Below, in pieces: positions 30,360 to 39,930 of a stretch of 64,000 bases of DNA. The stretch lies in contig JBLXFD010000014.1 in assembly GCA_048262455.1 (NCBI GenBank), positions 39,877-103,876 of the forward strand, read 5' to 3'. A model generated the notes under the pieces. That model worked only from the letters and a program-made list of their open reading frames with translations, made no database searches and had not been told where the DNA came from. Source of the DNA: Psychromarinibacter sp048262455. GTDB lineage: Bacteria > Pseudomonadota > Alphaproteobacteria > Rhodobacterales > Rhodobacteraceae. The first letter of the stretch is position 1. Every line of letters begins with the position of its first letter. Both the position numbers and the translations under genes were made by a program.

Positions 30360-31991
30360 ATGACCCTTCGCACCGTCGCGACCGAGCCGATCCAAGGACA
30401 GAAACCCGGCACCTCGGGGCTGCGCAAGAAGACCCAGGTCTTCATGCAGCGGCACTACCTTGAGAACTTCGTGCAGGCGATCCTGGACGCCACCGGCGGC
30501 GCGGCGGGCAAGACCTACGTCATCGGCGGCGACGGGCGGTACTTCAACGACCGGGCGGTGCAGGTGATCCTGCGGATGGCGGCGGCCAACGGCGCGGCGC
30601 GCTGCATCGTCGGGCGCGGCGGGCTGCTGTCCACCCCCGCCGCCAGCCACCTGATCCGGCTGAACCAGACCGACGGCGGCATCATCCTGTCCGCCAGCCA
30701 CAACCCCGGCGGGCCGGACGAGGATTTCGGCATCAAGTTCAACATGCCCAACGGCGGCCCCGCCCCCGAGGCGGTGACGGCGGCGATGTTCGAGGCGGCG
30801 AACGGGATGTGCGAGTACCGCATCATCGAGGCCCACGACATCGACCTTGGCCAGGCCGGTGCCCACCGGATCGGAGAGATGGCGGTCGAGGTGGTGGACC
30901 CGGTGACGGACTACGCCGCGCTGATGGAGACGCTGTTCGACTTCGGCGCGATCCGGCGGATGATCGAGGGCGGCTTTCGCATCCGCTTCGACGCCATGTG
31001 CGCGATCACGGGGCCCTACGCGGTGGAGATCCTGGAAAACCGCCTCGGCGCGCCCCGCGGCACCGTGGTCAACCGCCAGCCGCTGCCCGACTTCGGCGGC
31101 ATGCACCCCGACCCCAACCCGGTCTGGGCCAAGCTGCTGATGCAGGAGATGTGGAGCCACGACGCCCCCGACTTCGGCGCCGCCAGCGACGGCGACGGCG
31201 ACCGCAACATGGTGCTGGGGCGCGAGACCTACGTCTCGCCCTCGGATTCGCTGGCGGTGATCGCGGCCAACGCCCACCTTGCGCCCGGCTATGCCGGCGG
31301 GCTGAAGGGGGTGGCGCGGTCGATGCCCACCTCTGGGGCGGTGGACCGGGTGGCGGCGGCGAAGGGGCTGGACTGCTACGAGACGCCCACGGGCTGGAAG
31401 TTCTTCGGAAACCTGATGGACGCGGCGCGGGTCTCGCTGTGCGGCGAGGAAAGCTTCGGCACCGGCTCGGACCACGTGCGCGAGAAGGACGGGCTTTGGG
31501 CGGTGCTGATGTGGCTGAACATTGTCGCCGCCCGGGGCGAGGGGGTGGCAGAGGTGCTGCGGGCGCATTTCGCGGAGTACGGGCGCAACTACTACTCGCG
31601 CCACGACTTCGAGGGGCTGGAGGTGGCGAAGGCCGAGGCGATGCTGGCCGATCTCGCGGGCCGGCTGGACGGGCTGCCGGGCACCGAGGTGGAGGGGCTG
31701 ACGGTGGCGGCGGCGGACAACTTCGCCTACGCCGACCCGGTGGACGGGTCCGTGTCGCGCGGGCAGGGCTACCGCATCGGCTTCGAGGACGGGGCGCGGA
31801 TCGTCATGCGCCTGTCCGGCACCGGCACCAGCGGCGCCACCCTGCGGGTCTACCTGGAGCGGTACGTCGAGGGGCCGGAGGGGCTGGACTTGGACCCGCA
31901 GGAGGCGCTGGCGCCGGTGATCTGCGCGGCCCACGCTCTGGCGGGGATCGAGGCGCACGTGGGTCGGCGGGAGCCGGACGTGGTGACCTGA
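30360..31991 (+). CDS. pgm: Alpha-D-glucose phosphate-specific phosphoglucomutase
   Basis: Pgm interconverts glucose 1-phosphate and glucose 6-phosphate, linking the glycogen genes to central metabolism. The 543-residue protein has KPGTSGLRKKTQVF at the N-terminus, the phosphoserine loop LSASHNPGG, the metal loop SDGDGDRNMVLG, and GEESFGTGSDHVREKDG. A strong AGGAGG site precedes the ATG. It closes the operon and is followed by a double-hairpin repeat. Confidence 0.96.
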   Translation: MTLRTVATEPIQGQKPGTSGLRKKTQVFMQRHYLENFVQAILDATGGAAGKTYVIGGDGRYFNDRAVQVILRMAAANGAARCIVGRGGLLSTPAASHLIRLNQTDGGIILSASHNPGGPDEDFGIKFNMPNGGPAPEAVTAAMFEAANGMCEYRIIEAHDIDLGQAGAHRIGEMAVEVVDPVTDYAALMETLFDFGAIRRMIEGGFRIRFDAMCAITGPYAVEILENRLGAPRGTVVNRQPLPDFGGMHPDPNPVWAKLLMQEMWSHDAPDFGAASDGDGDRNMVLGRETYVSPSDSLAVIAANAHLAPGYAGGLKGVARSMPTSGAVDRVAAAKGLDCYETPTGWKFFGNLMDAARVSLCGEESFGTGSDHVREKDGLWAVLMWLNIVAARGEGVAEVLRAHFAEYGRNYYSRHDFEGLEVAKAEAMLADLAGRLDGLPGTEVEGLTVAAADNFAYADPVDGSVSRGQGYRIGFEDGARIVMRLSGTGTSGATLRVYLERYVEGPEGLDLDPQEALAPVICAAHALAGIEAHVGRREPDVVT

Positions 31992-32009
31992 GGGTTCGGT
32001 GGGTCGTTA

Positions 32010-32120
32010 GGTGAGATTGGATTGGGTCGGATCGCCTTCGGCGCTCCGACCGGCGAGGGGCGCTGCCCCTCGCGCTCCCCGGGATATTTTGAACCAGAAG
32101 AATGGGGGCGGGGCGTCTTT
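32010..32120 (+). repeat. Double-hairpin 3'-end repeat, copy 2 (after pgm)
   Basis: Stem one is GTCGGA...TCCGAC with inner CGCC-TTC-GGCG (32026-32050, one internal mismatch). Stem two is GCGAGGGGC-GCT-GCCCCTCGC (32053-32073), perfect. The tail around GATATTTTGAACCAGAAGAA (to about 32108) and GGGGCGTCTT match copy 1 after ior. The element lies between the convergent pgm and lipoprotein genes. Confidence 0.7.
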
Positions 32121-32135
32121 GCCGAAGGTCTGTGG

Positions 32136-32594
32136 CTAGCGGCGGACGGCGAGGGCGTTGGTTTCGGCGCTGACCTGCACGGTGCGGGTGGCGGCCAGCG
32201 TCTGGTCGGTGACGAAGAGGCCCACGATCACCTCGCGCGACTGGGGGGTGCCGGGGGGCGTCGTCTCGAACGGCGGCGAGACGCGGAACTGGTAGGCCAG
32301 CACCCCGTCCACCGGGGTTCCACCGTTCAGCGGCACCAGTTCGGCGTCGAAGTAGCCCTGCCGCGGCGGCAGCCCGGTGGCGCGGACGATGGCGCCGCCG
32401 GGCACCTTTTCCAGCCGCAGGTCCGTGAGCTGGCCGATCAGCGGGCGCGGGTCGGCGGCGACGTTGGTGGTGTCGGTCTCCACCGTGCGGGACCGGCCGA
32501 ACCAGTTGACCGGGTTCAGCCGCGATTCCGATATCGCCCCGCAGCCCGCAAGGGTTGCCACCAGAACCACCGCGACGATCAACCTGCCTGCCAT
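32136..32594 (-). CDS. Predicted lipoprotein
   Basis: The 152-residue precursor starts MAGRLIVAVVLVATLAGCGA, with a clear lipobox (LAGC), so it is probably lipid-anchored after cleavage. The remainder contains PVNWFGRSR and DTTNVAADPRPLIGQLTDLR followed by a beta-rich region. I chose the ATG at 32592-32594 with AGGGGG six nt upstream; six codons further upstream is another ATG that would spoil the signal peptide. It is divergent from argS. Function unknown. Confidence 0.82.
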   Translation of the reverse strand: MAGRLIVAVVLVATLAGCGAISESRLNPVNWFGRSRTVETDTTNVAADPRPLIGQLTDLRLEKVPGGAIVRATGLPPRQGYFDAELVPLNGGTPVDGVLAYQFRVSPPFETTPPGTPQSREVIVGLFVTDQTLAATRTVQVSAETNALAVRR

Positions 32595-32719
32595 TCGAAC
32601 CCCCTGAGACACTCAAGGGGAGGTAGCGCATGGCGCCGGCTTTGGAAAGATGCCTGCGCTGGCGCGTTGACGTTGTTCGGCAGGATGCTACACCGCGCGG
32701 GACTGGAAAGGACCCTGCG

Positions 32720-34441
32720 ATGAACCTCTTCTCGGACATTCGTGACCTCGTGCTGGCGCGGCTCGAGGCGCTGGCGGCCTCGGGCGCGCTGCCGGCCGGG
32801 CTGGACATGGCGGCGGTGACGGTGGAGCCGCCCCGCGACGCCGCCCATGGCGACATGGCCACCAACGCCGCGATGGTGCTGGCCAAGCCCGCCGGACGCA
32901 AGCCGCGGGAGATCGCCGAGGCGCTGGCGGGCGAACTGGCCGGCGACGACCGCATCGCCGCCGCCGAGGTGGCGGGGCCGGGGTTCCTGAACCTGCGGCT
33001 GGCGCCCGGGGTCTGGTCCGGGCTGGTGACGCGTGTGCTGGAGGCCGGGGACGGTTATGGCCGCTCGGGCATGGGGCAGGGGCAGCGGGTCAACGTCGAG
33101 TATGTCTCTGCCAACCCCACCGGGCCGCTGCACGTGGGCCACACCCGGGGCGCGGTCTTCGGCGACGCGCTGGCGAGCCTGCTGGCCTATTCCGGCCACG
33201 AGGTGACGCGGGAATACTACATCAACGACGGCGGCGCCCAGGTGGACGTGCTGGCGCGGTCCGCCTACGAGCGCTACCGCGAGGCCTGCGGCGAGGCGCC
33301 CGAGATCGCCGAGGGGCTCTATCCCGGCGACTACCTGGTGCCGGTGGGCGAGGCGCTGAAGGAGAAGTACGGCACCGACCTGCTGGACAAGGCAGAGCAG
33401 TACTGGCTGGACGAGGTGCGCGAGTTCGCCACCCAGCGGATGATCGTGCTGATCCAGGAGGACCTGCTGTCGCTGGGCGTGCGGATGGACGAGTACTTTT
33501 CCGAGAAGTCGCTTTACGGCACCGGGCGGATCGAGGCGGCGCTGGCCGATCTCGAGGGCAAGGGGCTGATCTACGAGGGCGTGCTGGAGCCGCCGAAGGG
33601 CAAGGTGCCCGAGGACTGGGAGCCGCGCGAGCAGACGCTGTTCCGCTCCACCGTGCATGGCGACGACGTGGACCGGCCGGTGAAGAAGTCCGACGGGGCC
33701 TGGACCTACTTCGCCCCCGACATCGCCTATCACTACGACAAGGTGCAGCGCGGCTTCGACCAGTTGATCGACGTGTTCGGCGCCGACCACGGCGGCTACG
33801 TCAAGCGCATGAAGGCGGCGGTCAGCGCGCTGTCCGAGGGGCGGGTGCCGCTGGACATCAAGCTGACCCAGCTGGTGCGGCTGTTCAAGAACGGCGAGCC
33901 CTTCAAGATGTCCAAGCGGGCCGGCAACTTCGTCACCCTGCGCGACGTGGTGGAGCAGGTGGGTGCCGACGTGACCCGGTTCCACATGCTGACGCGCAAG
34001 AACGACGCGCCGCTGGATTTCGACTTTGCCAAGGTGACCGAGCAGTCCAAGGACAACCCGGTGTTCTACGTCCAGTACGCCCATGCCCGGGTGCGCAGCG
34101 TGCTGCGCAAGGCCGAGGCCGCGGGCGTGCCGCTGGATGCCGCGCCGGTGCTGGAGGACGAGGCCGAGTTCGCCGTCGCCCGCAAGCTGGCCGAGTGGCC
34201 GCGGCTGGTGGAGATCGCCGCCCGCACCCACGAGCCGCACCGCGTCGCCTTCTACCTTTACGACCTTGCCAGCGATTTCCACGCGCTCTGGAACAAGGGC
34301 AACGACCGGCCCGAGCTGCGATTCGTACAGGACGGCAAGGATGCAACGGCCGGGAAAATTGTTCTGCCGCGCGCCGTCGGCGTTGTGATTTCGGCCGGGC
34401 TTGGTATCTTGGGTGTGACCCCGGTGGAGGAAATGCGCTGA
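32720..34441 (+). CDS. argS: Arginyl-tRNA synthetase
   Basis: This class I synthetase charges tRNA-Arg. The 573-residue chain has an N-terminal ArgS-specific region, the HIGH-type motif in NPTGPLHVGHTRGAVFGDAL, and the KMSKS-type motif in EPFKMSKRAGNFVTLRD. The C-terminal DALR-like anticodon-binding domain starts near residue 450. The ATG at 32720 follows AAAGGA; the longer frame upstream has no family match. It heads the run argS, SPOR, nagZ, scpA, scpB. Confidence 0.96.
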   Translation: MNLFSDIRDLVLARLEALAASGALPAGLDMAAVTVEPPRDAAHGDMATNAAMVLAKPAGRKPREIAEALAGELAGDDRIAAAEVAGPGFLNLRLAPGVWSGLVTRVLEAGDGYGRSGMGQGQRVNVEYVSANPTGPLHVGHTRGAVFGDALASLLAYSGHEVTREYYINDGGAQVDVLARSAYERYREACGEAPEIAEGLYPGDYLVPVGEALKEKYGTDLLDKAEQYWLDEVREFATQRMIVLIQEDLLSLGVRMDEYFSEKSLYGTGRIEAALADLEGKGLIYEGVLEPPKGKVPEDWEPREQTLFRSTVHGDDVDRPVKKSDGAWTYFAPDIAYHYDKVQRGFDQLIDVFGADHGGYVKRMKAAVSALSEGRVPLDIKLTQLVRLFKNGEPFKMSKRAGNFVTLRDVVEQVGADVTRFHMLTRKNDAPLDFDFAKVTEQSKDNPVFYVQYAHARVRSVLRKAEAAGVPLDAAPVLEDEAEFAVARKLAEWPRLVEIAARTHEPHRVAFYLYDLASDFHALWNKGNDRPELRFVQDGKDATAGKIVLPRAVGVVISAGLGILGVTPVEEMR

Positions 34442-34531
34442 GATAACAGGCGCAATCCACCCGCGGACAGGGTCCGACGCAGGCAAGAAGAACCCGGACG
34501 TTTCGGCGATCCGACGGGCAATGAGGCAGAC

Positions 34532-35479
34532 ATGGCGGATATGTATCTGGGCGAAAGCGCGGATTCGGGCAGTGATTCCGGGTCCAGCGTCTTCGGCTTC
34601 ATCTTCACTTGGATCGGCGCGCTGATGTCGGTCGCGCTGATCGCGGGACTGGGCATCTGGGGCTATCAGCTGGCGGTGCGGGACGTCTCCGGCGTGCCGG
34701 TTGTGCGGGCGCTGGAAGGCCCCATGCGGGTGGCGCCGGAGGATCCGGGCGGCACCCAGGCCGATCACCAGGGGCTGGCGGTGAACAGCGTCGCCTCCGA
34801 CGGTGTGGCCGCGGGCCCGGCAGAGCGGCTGGTGCTGGCGCCGCCGCCGCTGAGCCTGACGGACGAGGATCGGCCCAGCCCGACCCTCGCCGCGGCCAAG
34901 CTGGGCGGCGATAATGCCGTCGCGGCCGCCGAGATGCCGGGGTCAGAGACCGACATCCTTGCCATGGCCGACAAGATCGCCTCCGGCGTGACGCCCCTGT
35001 CGGCGCCGCTGGACGCGCCGGAACTGGCGGAAGAGGCCCCGGAGTCCGCGCCGGCCGCCGCGCCGCTTCTGGCCGACGTGATCCCCGCCTCGGTCAAGGG
35101 CGTGTCGCTGTCGCCGCTGCCGGTGCTGCGCCCCGACGGGGACCTGCTGGCGCTGGCCGTGGCCAATTCCGTCGCCGGTGCCGTGACCCCGCCCAAGGCG
35201 GTGGAGCTGGACGTCTCCGAGGTGGCAGAGGGCGAGCGGCTGGTGCAGTTCGGCGCCTTCGCCTCTCCCGAGGAGGCGCGCACCGAATGGGCCCGCCTGG
35301 ACGCGCGGTTCACCGATTTTCTCAGCACCAAGAAGCGGGTGATCGAAAAGGCCGTCTCTGGCGGCAAGACCTTCTACCGGCTGCGCGCCGTGGGCTTCGA
35401 CGACATCGGCGATGCCCGGCGCTTCTGCTCGGCCTTCGTGGCAGAGCGGCAGGCCTGCATTCCCGTGGTCGCGCGGTGA
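34532..35479 (+). CDS. SPOR domain-containing membrane protein
   Basis: This 315-residue protein has one membrane helix (FGFIFTWIGALMSVALIAGLG, about residues 23-43) and a long low-complexity Ala/Pro/Glu-rich periplasmic linker. A C-terminal SPOR domain follows (residues 235-315: GERLVQFGAFASPEEARTEW, then VISGGKTF-type pattern and FCSAFVAERQAC). SPOR domains bind denuded septal glycan, so a cell-division-linked role is likely. The start of nagZ, a peptidoglycan-recycling enzyme, overlaps its stop. Confidence 0.9.
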   Translation: MADMYLGESADSGSDSGSSVFGFIFTWIGALMSVALIAGLGIWGYQLAVRDVSGVPVVRALEGPMRVAPEDPGGTQADHQGLAVNSVASDGVAAGPAERLVLAPPPLSLTDEDRPSPTLAAAKLGGDNAVAAAEMPGSETDILAMADKIASGVTPLSAPLDAPELAEEAPESAPAAAPLLADVIPASVKGVSLSPLPVLRPDGDLLALAVANSVAGAVTPPKAVELDVSEVAEGERLVQFGAFASPEEARTEWARLDARFTDFLSTKKRVIEKAVSGGKTFYRLRAVGFDDIGDARRFCSAFVAERQACIPVVAR

Positions 35480-36486
35480 TGACCGGCACGGCGGCCGCGA
35501 TCCTCGGTTGCGCGGGGGCGGTGCTGCCGCCCGACGAGGCGGCCTTCTTCGCCGAGGCGCAGCCCTGGGGCTTCATCCTGTTCGGCCGCAACGTCGAGGA
35601 CCCCGAACAGCTGCGCCGCCTGACGGGCGATCTGCGCGCGGCGGTGGGGCGCGAGGCGCCGATCCTGATCGACCAGGAAGGCGGGCGCGTCCAGCGGATG
35701 CGCCGACCGCACTGGCGCGAATGGCTGCCGGCGCTGGAACACTGCACCCGCGCCTCGGACCCCGAGCGGGCGATGGAACTGCGGGCCCGGCTGATCGCCG
35801 AGGAGCTGCGCGGCGTCGGCATCGACGTGAACTGCCTGCCCAACTGCGACATCGCCGAACCAGGCACCCACCACATCCTGCGCAACCGCTGCTACGGCAC
35901 CGACCCCGAGACGGTGGTGGCCATCGCCCGCGCCGCGGTGCGGGGGCTGGCGGGCGGCGGGGTGCTGCCGATCATGAAGCACATGCCTGGCCACGGCCGC
36001 GCCCGGGTGGACAGCCACCTTGCGCTGCCGCAGGTCACCGAGGACGCCGAGGCCTTGCACGACTGGGACTTCGCCCCGTTCCGGGCACTGAACGACCTGC
36101 CGCTGGCGATGACCGCGCATATCGTCTTTACCGCCATCGACCCGCTGCACCCGGCCACCACCTCGCCGGTGATGCAGCGGCTGATCCGCGAGGACATCGG
36201 GTTCGGCGGGCTGCTGATGACCGACGACATTTCCATGCAGGCGCTCAGCGGAGACATGGGCGCGCGCAGCCGGGCCGCGCTGGCCGCGGGCTGCGACATG
36301 GTCCTGCACTGCAACGGCGACCGGGCCGAGATGGCGCAGGTGCTGGAGGCCGCCGGCATCCTGCAGGGCGCCGCGCTGGCGCGGGCAGAGGCGGCGCTGG
36401 CGGCGCGGCCGAAGGTGCAGCCGATTGACATTGCCGATGCGGAAGCGGAACTTGAGGCGCTTCTGAACGGCAAGGCGGATGGCTGA
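35479..36486 (+). CDS. nagZ: Beta-N-acetylhexosaminidase NagZ
   Basis: This GH3 enzyme removes GlcNAc from muropeptides during cell-wall recycling in the cytoplasm. The 335-residue protein has LIDQEGGRVQRMRRP, the catalytic loop IMKHMPGHGRARVDSH, and LLMTDDISMQALSGDMGAR with the nucleophile Asp. There is no signal peptide. It overlaps the SPOR gene stop by 1 nt and scpA by 8 nt. Confidence 0.95.
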   Translation: MTGTAAAILGCAGAVLPPDEAAFFAEAQPWGFILFGRNVEDPEQLRRLTGDLRAAVGREAPILIDQEGGRVQRMRRPHWREWLPALEHCTRASDPERAMELRARLIAEELRGVGIDVNCLPNCDIAEPGTHHILRNRCYGTDPETVVAIARAAVRGLAGGGVLPIMKHMPGHGRARVDSHLALPQVTEDAEALHDWDFAPFRALNDLPLAMTAHIVFTAIDPLHPATTSPVMQRLIREDIGFGGLLMTDDISMQALSGDMGARSRAALAAGCDMVLHCNGDRAEMAQVLEAAGILQGAALARAEAALAARPKVQPIDIADAEAELEALLNGKADG

Positions 36487-37273
36487 GGATACCGACTTCG
36501 ACAACGTCACCAGCGTCGAGGCGCGGCGCGCAGCCGAGGCCCTGATCGTCGACGTCGACGGTTTCGAGGGCCCGCTGGACCTGCTGCTGACGCTGTCGCG
36601 CACCCAGAAGGTGGACCTGCGGCGGGTCTCGATCCTGCAGCTGGCCGAACAGTACCTCGGCTTCGTCACCAAGGCGCGCGAGCTGCGGATCGAGCTGGCG
36701 GCAGACTACCTTGTCATGGCCGCCTGGCTGGCCTTCCTCAAATCGCGCCTGCTGTTGCCCCCCGACCCCGAGGAGGACGGCCCCTCGGGCGAGGAACTGG
36801 CCGCGCACCTCGCCTTCCAGCTGGAGCGTCTGCAGGCCATGCGCGAGGCCGCCGCGCGGCTGATGGGGCGCGACCAGAAGGGCCGCGACTTCTTCGTGCG
36901 CGGCCTGCCGGAGGACGTGGCGCAGGTGCGGCGCATCACCTGGACCGCAACGCTGCTGGACCTGATGCAGGGCTACGCGCGGATTCGCACCAAGGACGAG
37001 TTCCGCCCCTTCGTGATGGACCGCGACCGCATCCTGACGCTGGAACAGGCGCTGGAACGGATGCGCCCGCTGATCGGCTTCGCCGGCGACTGGACCGACC
37101 TGTCCAGCTACCTGCCCGACGGCTGGCACAGCGACCCGGCCCTGCGCCGCTCGGCCACCGCCGCCACCTTCGCCGCCTCGCTGCAGCTGGCCAAGGAGGG
37201 CCGGCTGGAGATCCGCCAGTCCGGCGCCTACGCCCCGATCCAGCTGCGCCGCCGGAGCGACCGGGATGGCTGA
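36479..37273 (+). CDS. scpA: Segregation and condensation protein A
   Basis: ScpA is the kleisin that bridges SMC heads in chromosome condensation. The 264-residue protein has the N-terminal DGFEGPLDLLLTLSRTQKVDL and ELAADYLVMAAWLAFLKSRLLLP, then a C-terminal winged-helix region near residue 215. It overlaps nagZ and scpB by 8 nt each. Confidence 0.95.
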   Translation: MAEDTDFDNVTSVEARRAAEALIVDVDGFEGPLDLLLTLSRTQKVDLRRVSILQLAEQYLGFVTKARELRIELAADYLVMAAWLAFLKSRLLLPPDPEEDGPSGEELAAHLAFQLERLQAMREAAARLMGRDQKGRDFFVRGLPEDVAQVRRITWTATLLDLMQGYARIRTKDEFRPFVMDRDRILTLEQALERMRPLIGFAGDWTDLSSYLPDGWHSDPALRRSATAATFAASLQLAKEGRLEIRQSGAYAPIQLRRRSDRDG

Positions 37274-37931
37274 CCGCTCGCACCCCGAGACCCGCGAGCG
37301 CAGCCTGTTCCAGGCCCCGCCCATGGCAGAGCAGGAGCGCATGGTCGAGGCGATCCTCTTTGCCTCGGCAGATCCCGTGGGGGTGGCGGAGCTGAACGCC
37401 CGCATGCCCCACGGCGCCGACGCCGCCGAGGCGCTGGTGCACCTGCGCCGCCGCTACGAGGGGCGCGGGGTGCACCTTGTGCGGGTGGGCGACGCCTGGG
37501 CGCTGCGCACCGCGCCGGACCTCGGTTTCCTGATGCAGAAGGAAACGGTCGAGACCCGCAAGCTCTCCCGCGCCGCGATCGAGACGCTGGCGATCATCGC
37601 CTACCACCAGCCCGTCACCCGCGCCGAGATCGAGGAGGTCCGCGGCGTCTCCGTCTCGCGCGGCACCGTCGACCAGCTGCTGGAGCTGGAGTGGATCCGC
37701 TTCGGCCGCCGCCGCATGACCCCGGGCCGGCCGGTGACCTACGTGGTGACCGAGGCTTTCCTGGACCACTTCGGCCTGGAAAGCGCCCGCGACCTGCCGG
37801 GGCTGAAGGACCTGCGCGAGGCCGGGCTGCTGGAAAGTCGGCCGGCGATGGGGCCGCTGGGCGGGCAGGGGCAGACCGACGCGGATGACGACGAGGGCGT
37901 CGATGACGGCGACCAGGGAGAGATGTTCTGA
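37266..37931 (+). CDS. scpB: Segregation and condensation protein B
   Basis: ScpB binds ScpA as a dimer and modulates the SMC complex. The 221-residue protein has the tandem winged-helix pattern: MVEAILFASADPVGVAELNA, then LSRAAIETLAIIAYHQPVTR and EIEEVRGVSVSRGTVDQLLE. An acidic tail (DADDDEGVDDGDQGE) ends the chain. In many relatives tat genes follow; here a 56-residue protein does. Confidence 0.95.
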   Translation: MADRSHPETRERSLFQAPPMAEQERMVEAILFASADPVGVAELNARMPHGADAAEALVHLRRRYEGRGVHLVRVGDAWALRTAPDLGFLMQKETVETRKLSRAAIETLAIIAYHQPVTRAEIEEVRGVSVSRGTVDQLLELEWIRFGRRRMTPGRPVTYVVTEAFLDHFGLESARDLPGLKDLREAGLLESRPAMGPLGGQGQTDADDDEGVDDGDQGEMF

Positions 37932-37944
37932 GGGAGGTTTCGTG

Positions 37945-38115
37945 ATGAACGGACTGGTGCGGATGGCACTGCGGCTGCTGATGCGGCAGGCGATGACGCG
38001 CGGCCGGGGCGCGGGGCCGGCCGGCAAGAAGGGGCAGGGGCAACTGAATGCCCGCGAGGCAGGGCGCCGCGCGGGGCAGGCGATGCGGATCTTCAAGCGC
38101 TTCGGCCGGTTCTGA
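37945..38115 (+). CDS. Small basic hypothetical protein
   Basis: This 56-residue, strongly cationic protein begins MNGLVRMALRLLMRQAMTRG and ends with a second amphipathic basic helix (AGQAMRIFKRFGRF); a Gly/Lys linker joins them. It has a good GGGAGG ribosome site and starts 14 nt after the scpB stop, so it is probably in the same transcript. No family recognised; the two basic helices suggest membrane-surface or nucleic-acid contact. Confidence 0.65.
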   Translation: MNGLVRMALRLLMRQAMTRGRGAGPAGKKGQGQLNAREAGRRAGQAMRIFKRFGRF

Positions 38116-38417
38116 ACCTGCGCTTCAGGCCGCGATTTGAAATGAATTGTTAGCAAGTTTCTTTTAACAAGGCAGGCACCGGGCGCTAAAGGTTGCCCGT
38201 GATTTACCAGTTATCGGGCTTGAGGGGCCCGGATTCCTGTTAAGGGACGGGTTGCCGCGAAAGTTTTCTCGAAGGCCTGCGATATTTTTCGATCTGCCCG
38301 GGCATCCCTTTCCGCCGTCCCCGGGCATCTTCACTCTTCCTTTACGGCCGCGGGCCTATTGCTGTGACAGGAAAGTCCGTTTCGGGCCTCCGTCACCATT
38401 AGGAACGGAATGCACAA
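38116..38417. promoter_or_regulatory. Intergenic region upstream of the diguanylate cyclase gene
   Basis: This 302-nt gap is AT-richer than its surroundings. It contains an inverted repeat TTGTTA-N12-TAACAA (38147-38170), a reasonable binding site for a dimeric regulator or a factor-spanned promoter. No full -35/-10 pair stands out, and no ORF is credible. Confidence 0.45.
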
Positions 38418-39881
38418 ATGGCTGCACTAACGGGAGCTGAACGCGCCGGAAGGACGATCGCCGGCCAGGCGACCGGCGGAATGGACTTCCGCTGGGTCCG
38501 TTCGGCGCATCGTGCGCGGGGGCGGCTCGTCTACATCGCCTCCGGCCTGTGCATGCTGGTGCTCATCGGCTACGGGCTGGGCGCCGACCGGATGTTCCAG
38601 CCCCAGCGCACCTCCGGCGGCACCCACCCGCTGACCTTCCTCGCCGCCGCCTGCATCGCCGGCGGGCTCGCCGGCTACCGCCCGCTGCGCAGCACCCACC
38701 CCGGCGACACGGCGCTGCCGCTTCTGGCCCTGTCCATCGCGGTGGTCCGCATTGCCGAGGCGCTGGTCGCCTATCCCGAACAGCCGCTCAGCGACCTGTT
38801 CCTGCCGGTGGAATACACCGAAGGGCTGGGCACCCAGATGGGCCTGAACACCGCCGCCACGGTGCTGTTCCTGTCGCTGGGCATCCTGCTGCGGCGCAGT
38901 CACCAGACCTGGGGCTTCGCCCTGGCCGGGGCCGCGCCCTTCGTGCCCATCGTCTCGGTCTTCGGCTATCTTTACGGCCAAAGCGGTTTTCACGGGGCGA
39001 TGTCGCCCCTGTCGGCGCTGATCTTCCTGGTGCTCTCCATCGCCTCGCTCAGCTGCTATGCCCACCAGCGCAAGGTGCGGGTGCTGCTGCGCGGCGACGC
39101 CTTCGGCTTTCTCGCCCGCGCGCAGATCCTCGCCATCGTGATCTTTTTCGGCGCCGGGGGCGCGGTGCTGACCCGCGTTGGCCCGGGCGCGGCGCATCCC
39201 GACGTGGCGATCTTCGTCACCGCCACCATCTGGTTCCTGACGGCCATGGTGGTGCTGGCCAGCCAGGCCTACGAATCCGCCGACATCCGCCGCCGCCTTG
39301 TGGAACGGCGGCTGGCGGTGGAATCGATGACCGACCCGCTGACCGGCCTCACCAACCGCCGCGCCGCCGAAAGCGTCGGGCGCATGTTGTTCGAGCAATC
39401 CACCCGCACCGGCGAATCGCTGGCGGTGCTGCTGATCGACCTGGACCGCTTCAAGCGGGTGAACGACCGCTATGGCCACCCCGAGGGCGACGCGGTCCTG
39501 CGCCGCATGGCGGGGGTGCTGGAGGGACGGCTGCGCAAGTCCGACATCGTCACCCGCTGGGGGGGTGAGGAGTTCATGGTGATCCTGCCGGGGGCGGGCG
39601 AACGTGAGGCGCGGAACGTGGCCGAGGAACTGCGCCAGCGCATCGCGGGCAACCTGACGGCGGGACGGGGGGTGCGCACCATGTACGTGACCGCCTCCAT
39701 CGGCTACGCGGCCCGGGGCAAGGACGACGACGACCTGGGCCGGCTGGTCGCCCGCGCCGACGCGGCGCTCTATGCCGCCAAGCACGGGGGCCGCAACCAG
39801 GTGGCGGCCTGCCCGGTGCTGGAGGAGGACGCGCCGGAAGCTCCGGCGCCCGTCGCCTCGCTCGCCGCCGGCCATGCCTGA
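38418..39881 (+). CDS. Membrane diguanylate cyclase (GGDEF)
   Basis: This 487-residue protein has about eight hydrophobic segments (residues 38-285) forming a membrane sensor-like module. A GGDEF domain follows (about 300-465), with DPLTGLTNRR, DLDRFKRVND and the active-site loop GGEEF at 382-386. RKSD (373-376), five residues before GGEEF, is an intact inhibitory I-site, so product feedback is expected. There is no EAL domain. It probably makes cyclic di-GMP in response to a membrane signal. Confidence 0.92.
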   Translation: MAALTGAERAGRTIAGQATGGMDFRWVRSAHRARGRLVYIASGLCMLVLIGYGLGADRMFQPQRTSGGTHPLTFLAAACIAGGLAGYRPLRSTHPGDTALPLLALSIAVVRIAEALVAYPEQPLSDLFLPVEYTEGLGTQMGLNTAATVLFLSLGILLRRSHQTWGFALAGAAPFVPIVSVFGYLYGQSGFHGAMSPLSALIFLVLSIASLSCYAHQRKVRVLLRGDAFGFLARAQILAIVIFFGAGGAVLTRVGPGAAHPDVAIFVTATIWFLTAMVVLASQAYESADIRRRLVERRLAVESMTDPLTGLTNRRAAESVGRMLFEQSTRTGESLAVLLIDLDRFKRVNDRYGHPEGDAVLRRMAGVLEGRLRKSDIVTRWGGEEFMVILPGAGEREARNVAEELRQRIAGNLTAGRGVRTMYVTASIGYAARGKDDDDLGRLVARADAALYAAKHGGRNQVAACPVLEEDAPEAPAPVASLAAGHA

Positions 39882-39930
39882 GCCGGCTGCGCATCGTCTC
39901 GCCCTCAGGGCCGGACCTTGCCCGGCCGGT

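Noticed and set aside
38147..38170. CtrA binding site (TTAA-N7-TTAAC)
   Set aside because: The half-sites are present in spirit but the spacing is 14 rather than 11 nt start to start, so it does not fit the CtrA consensus.
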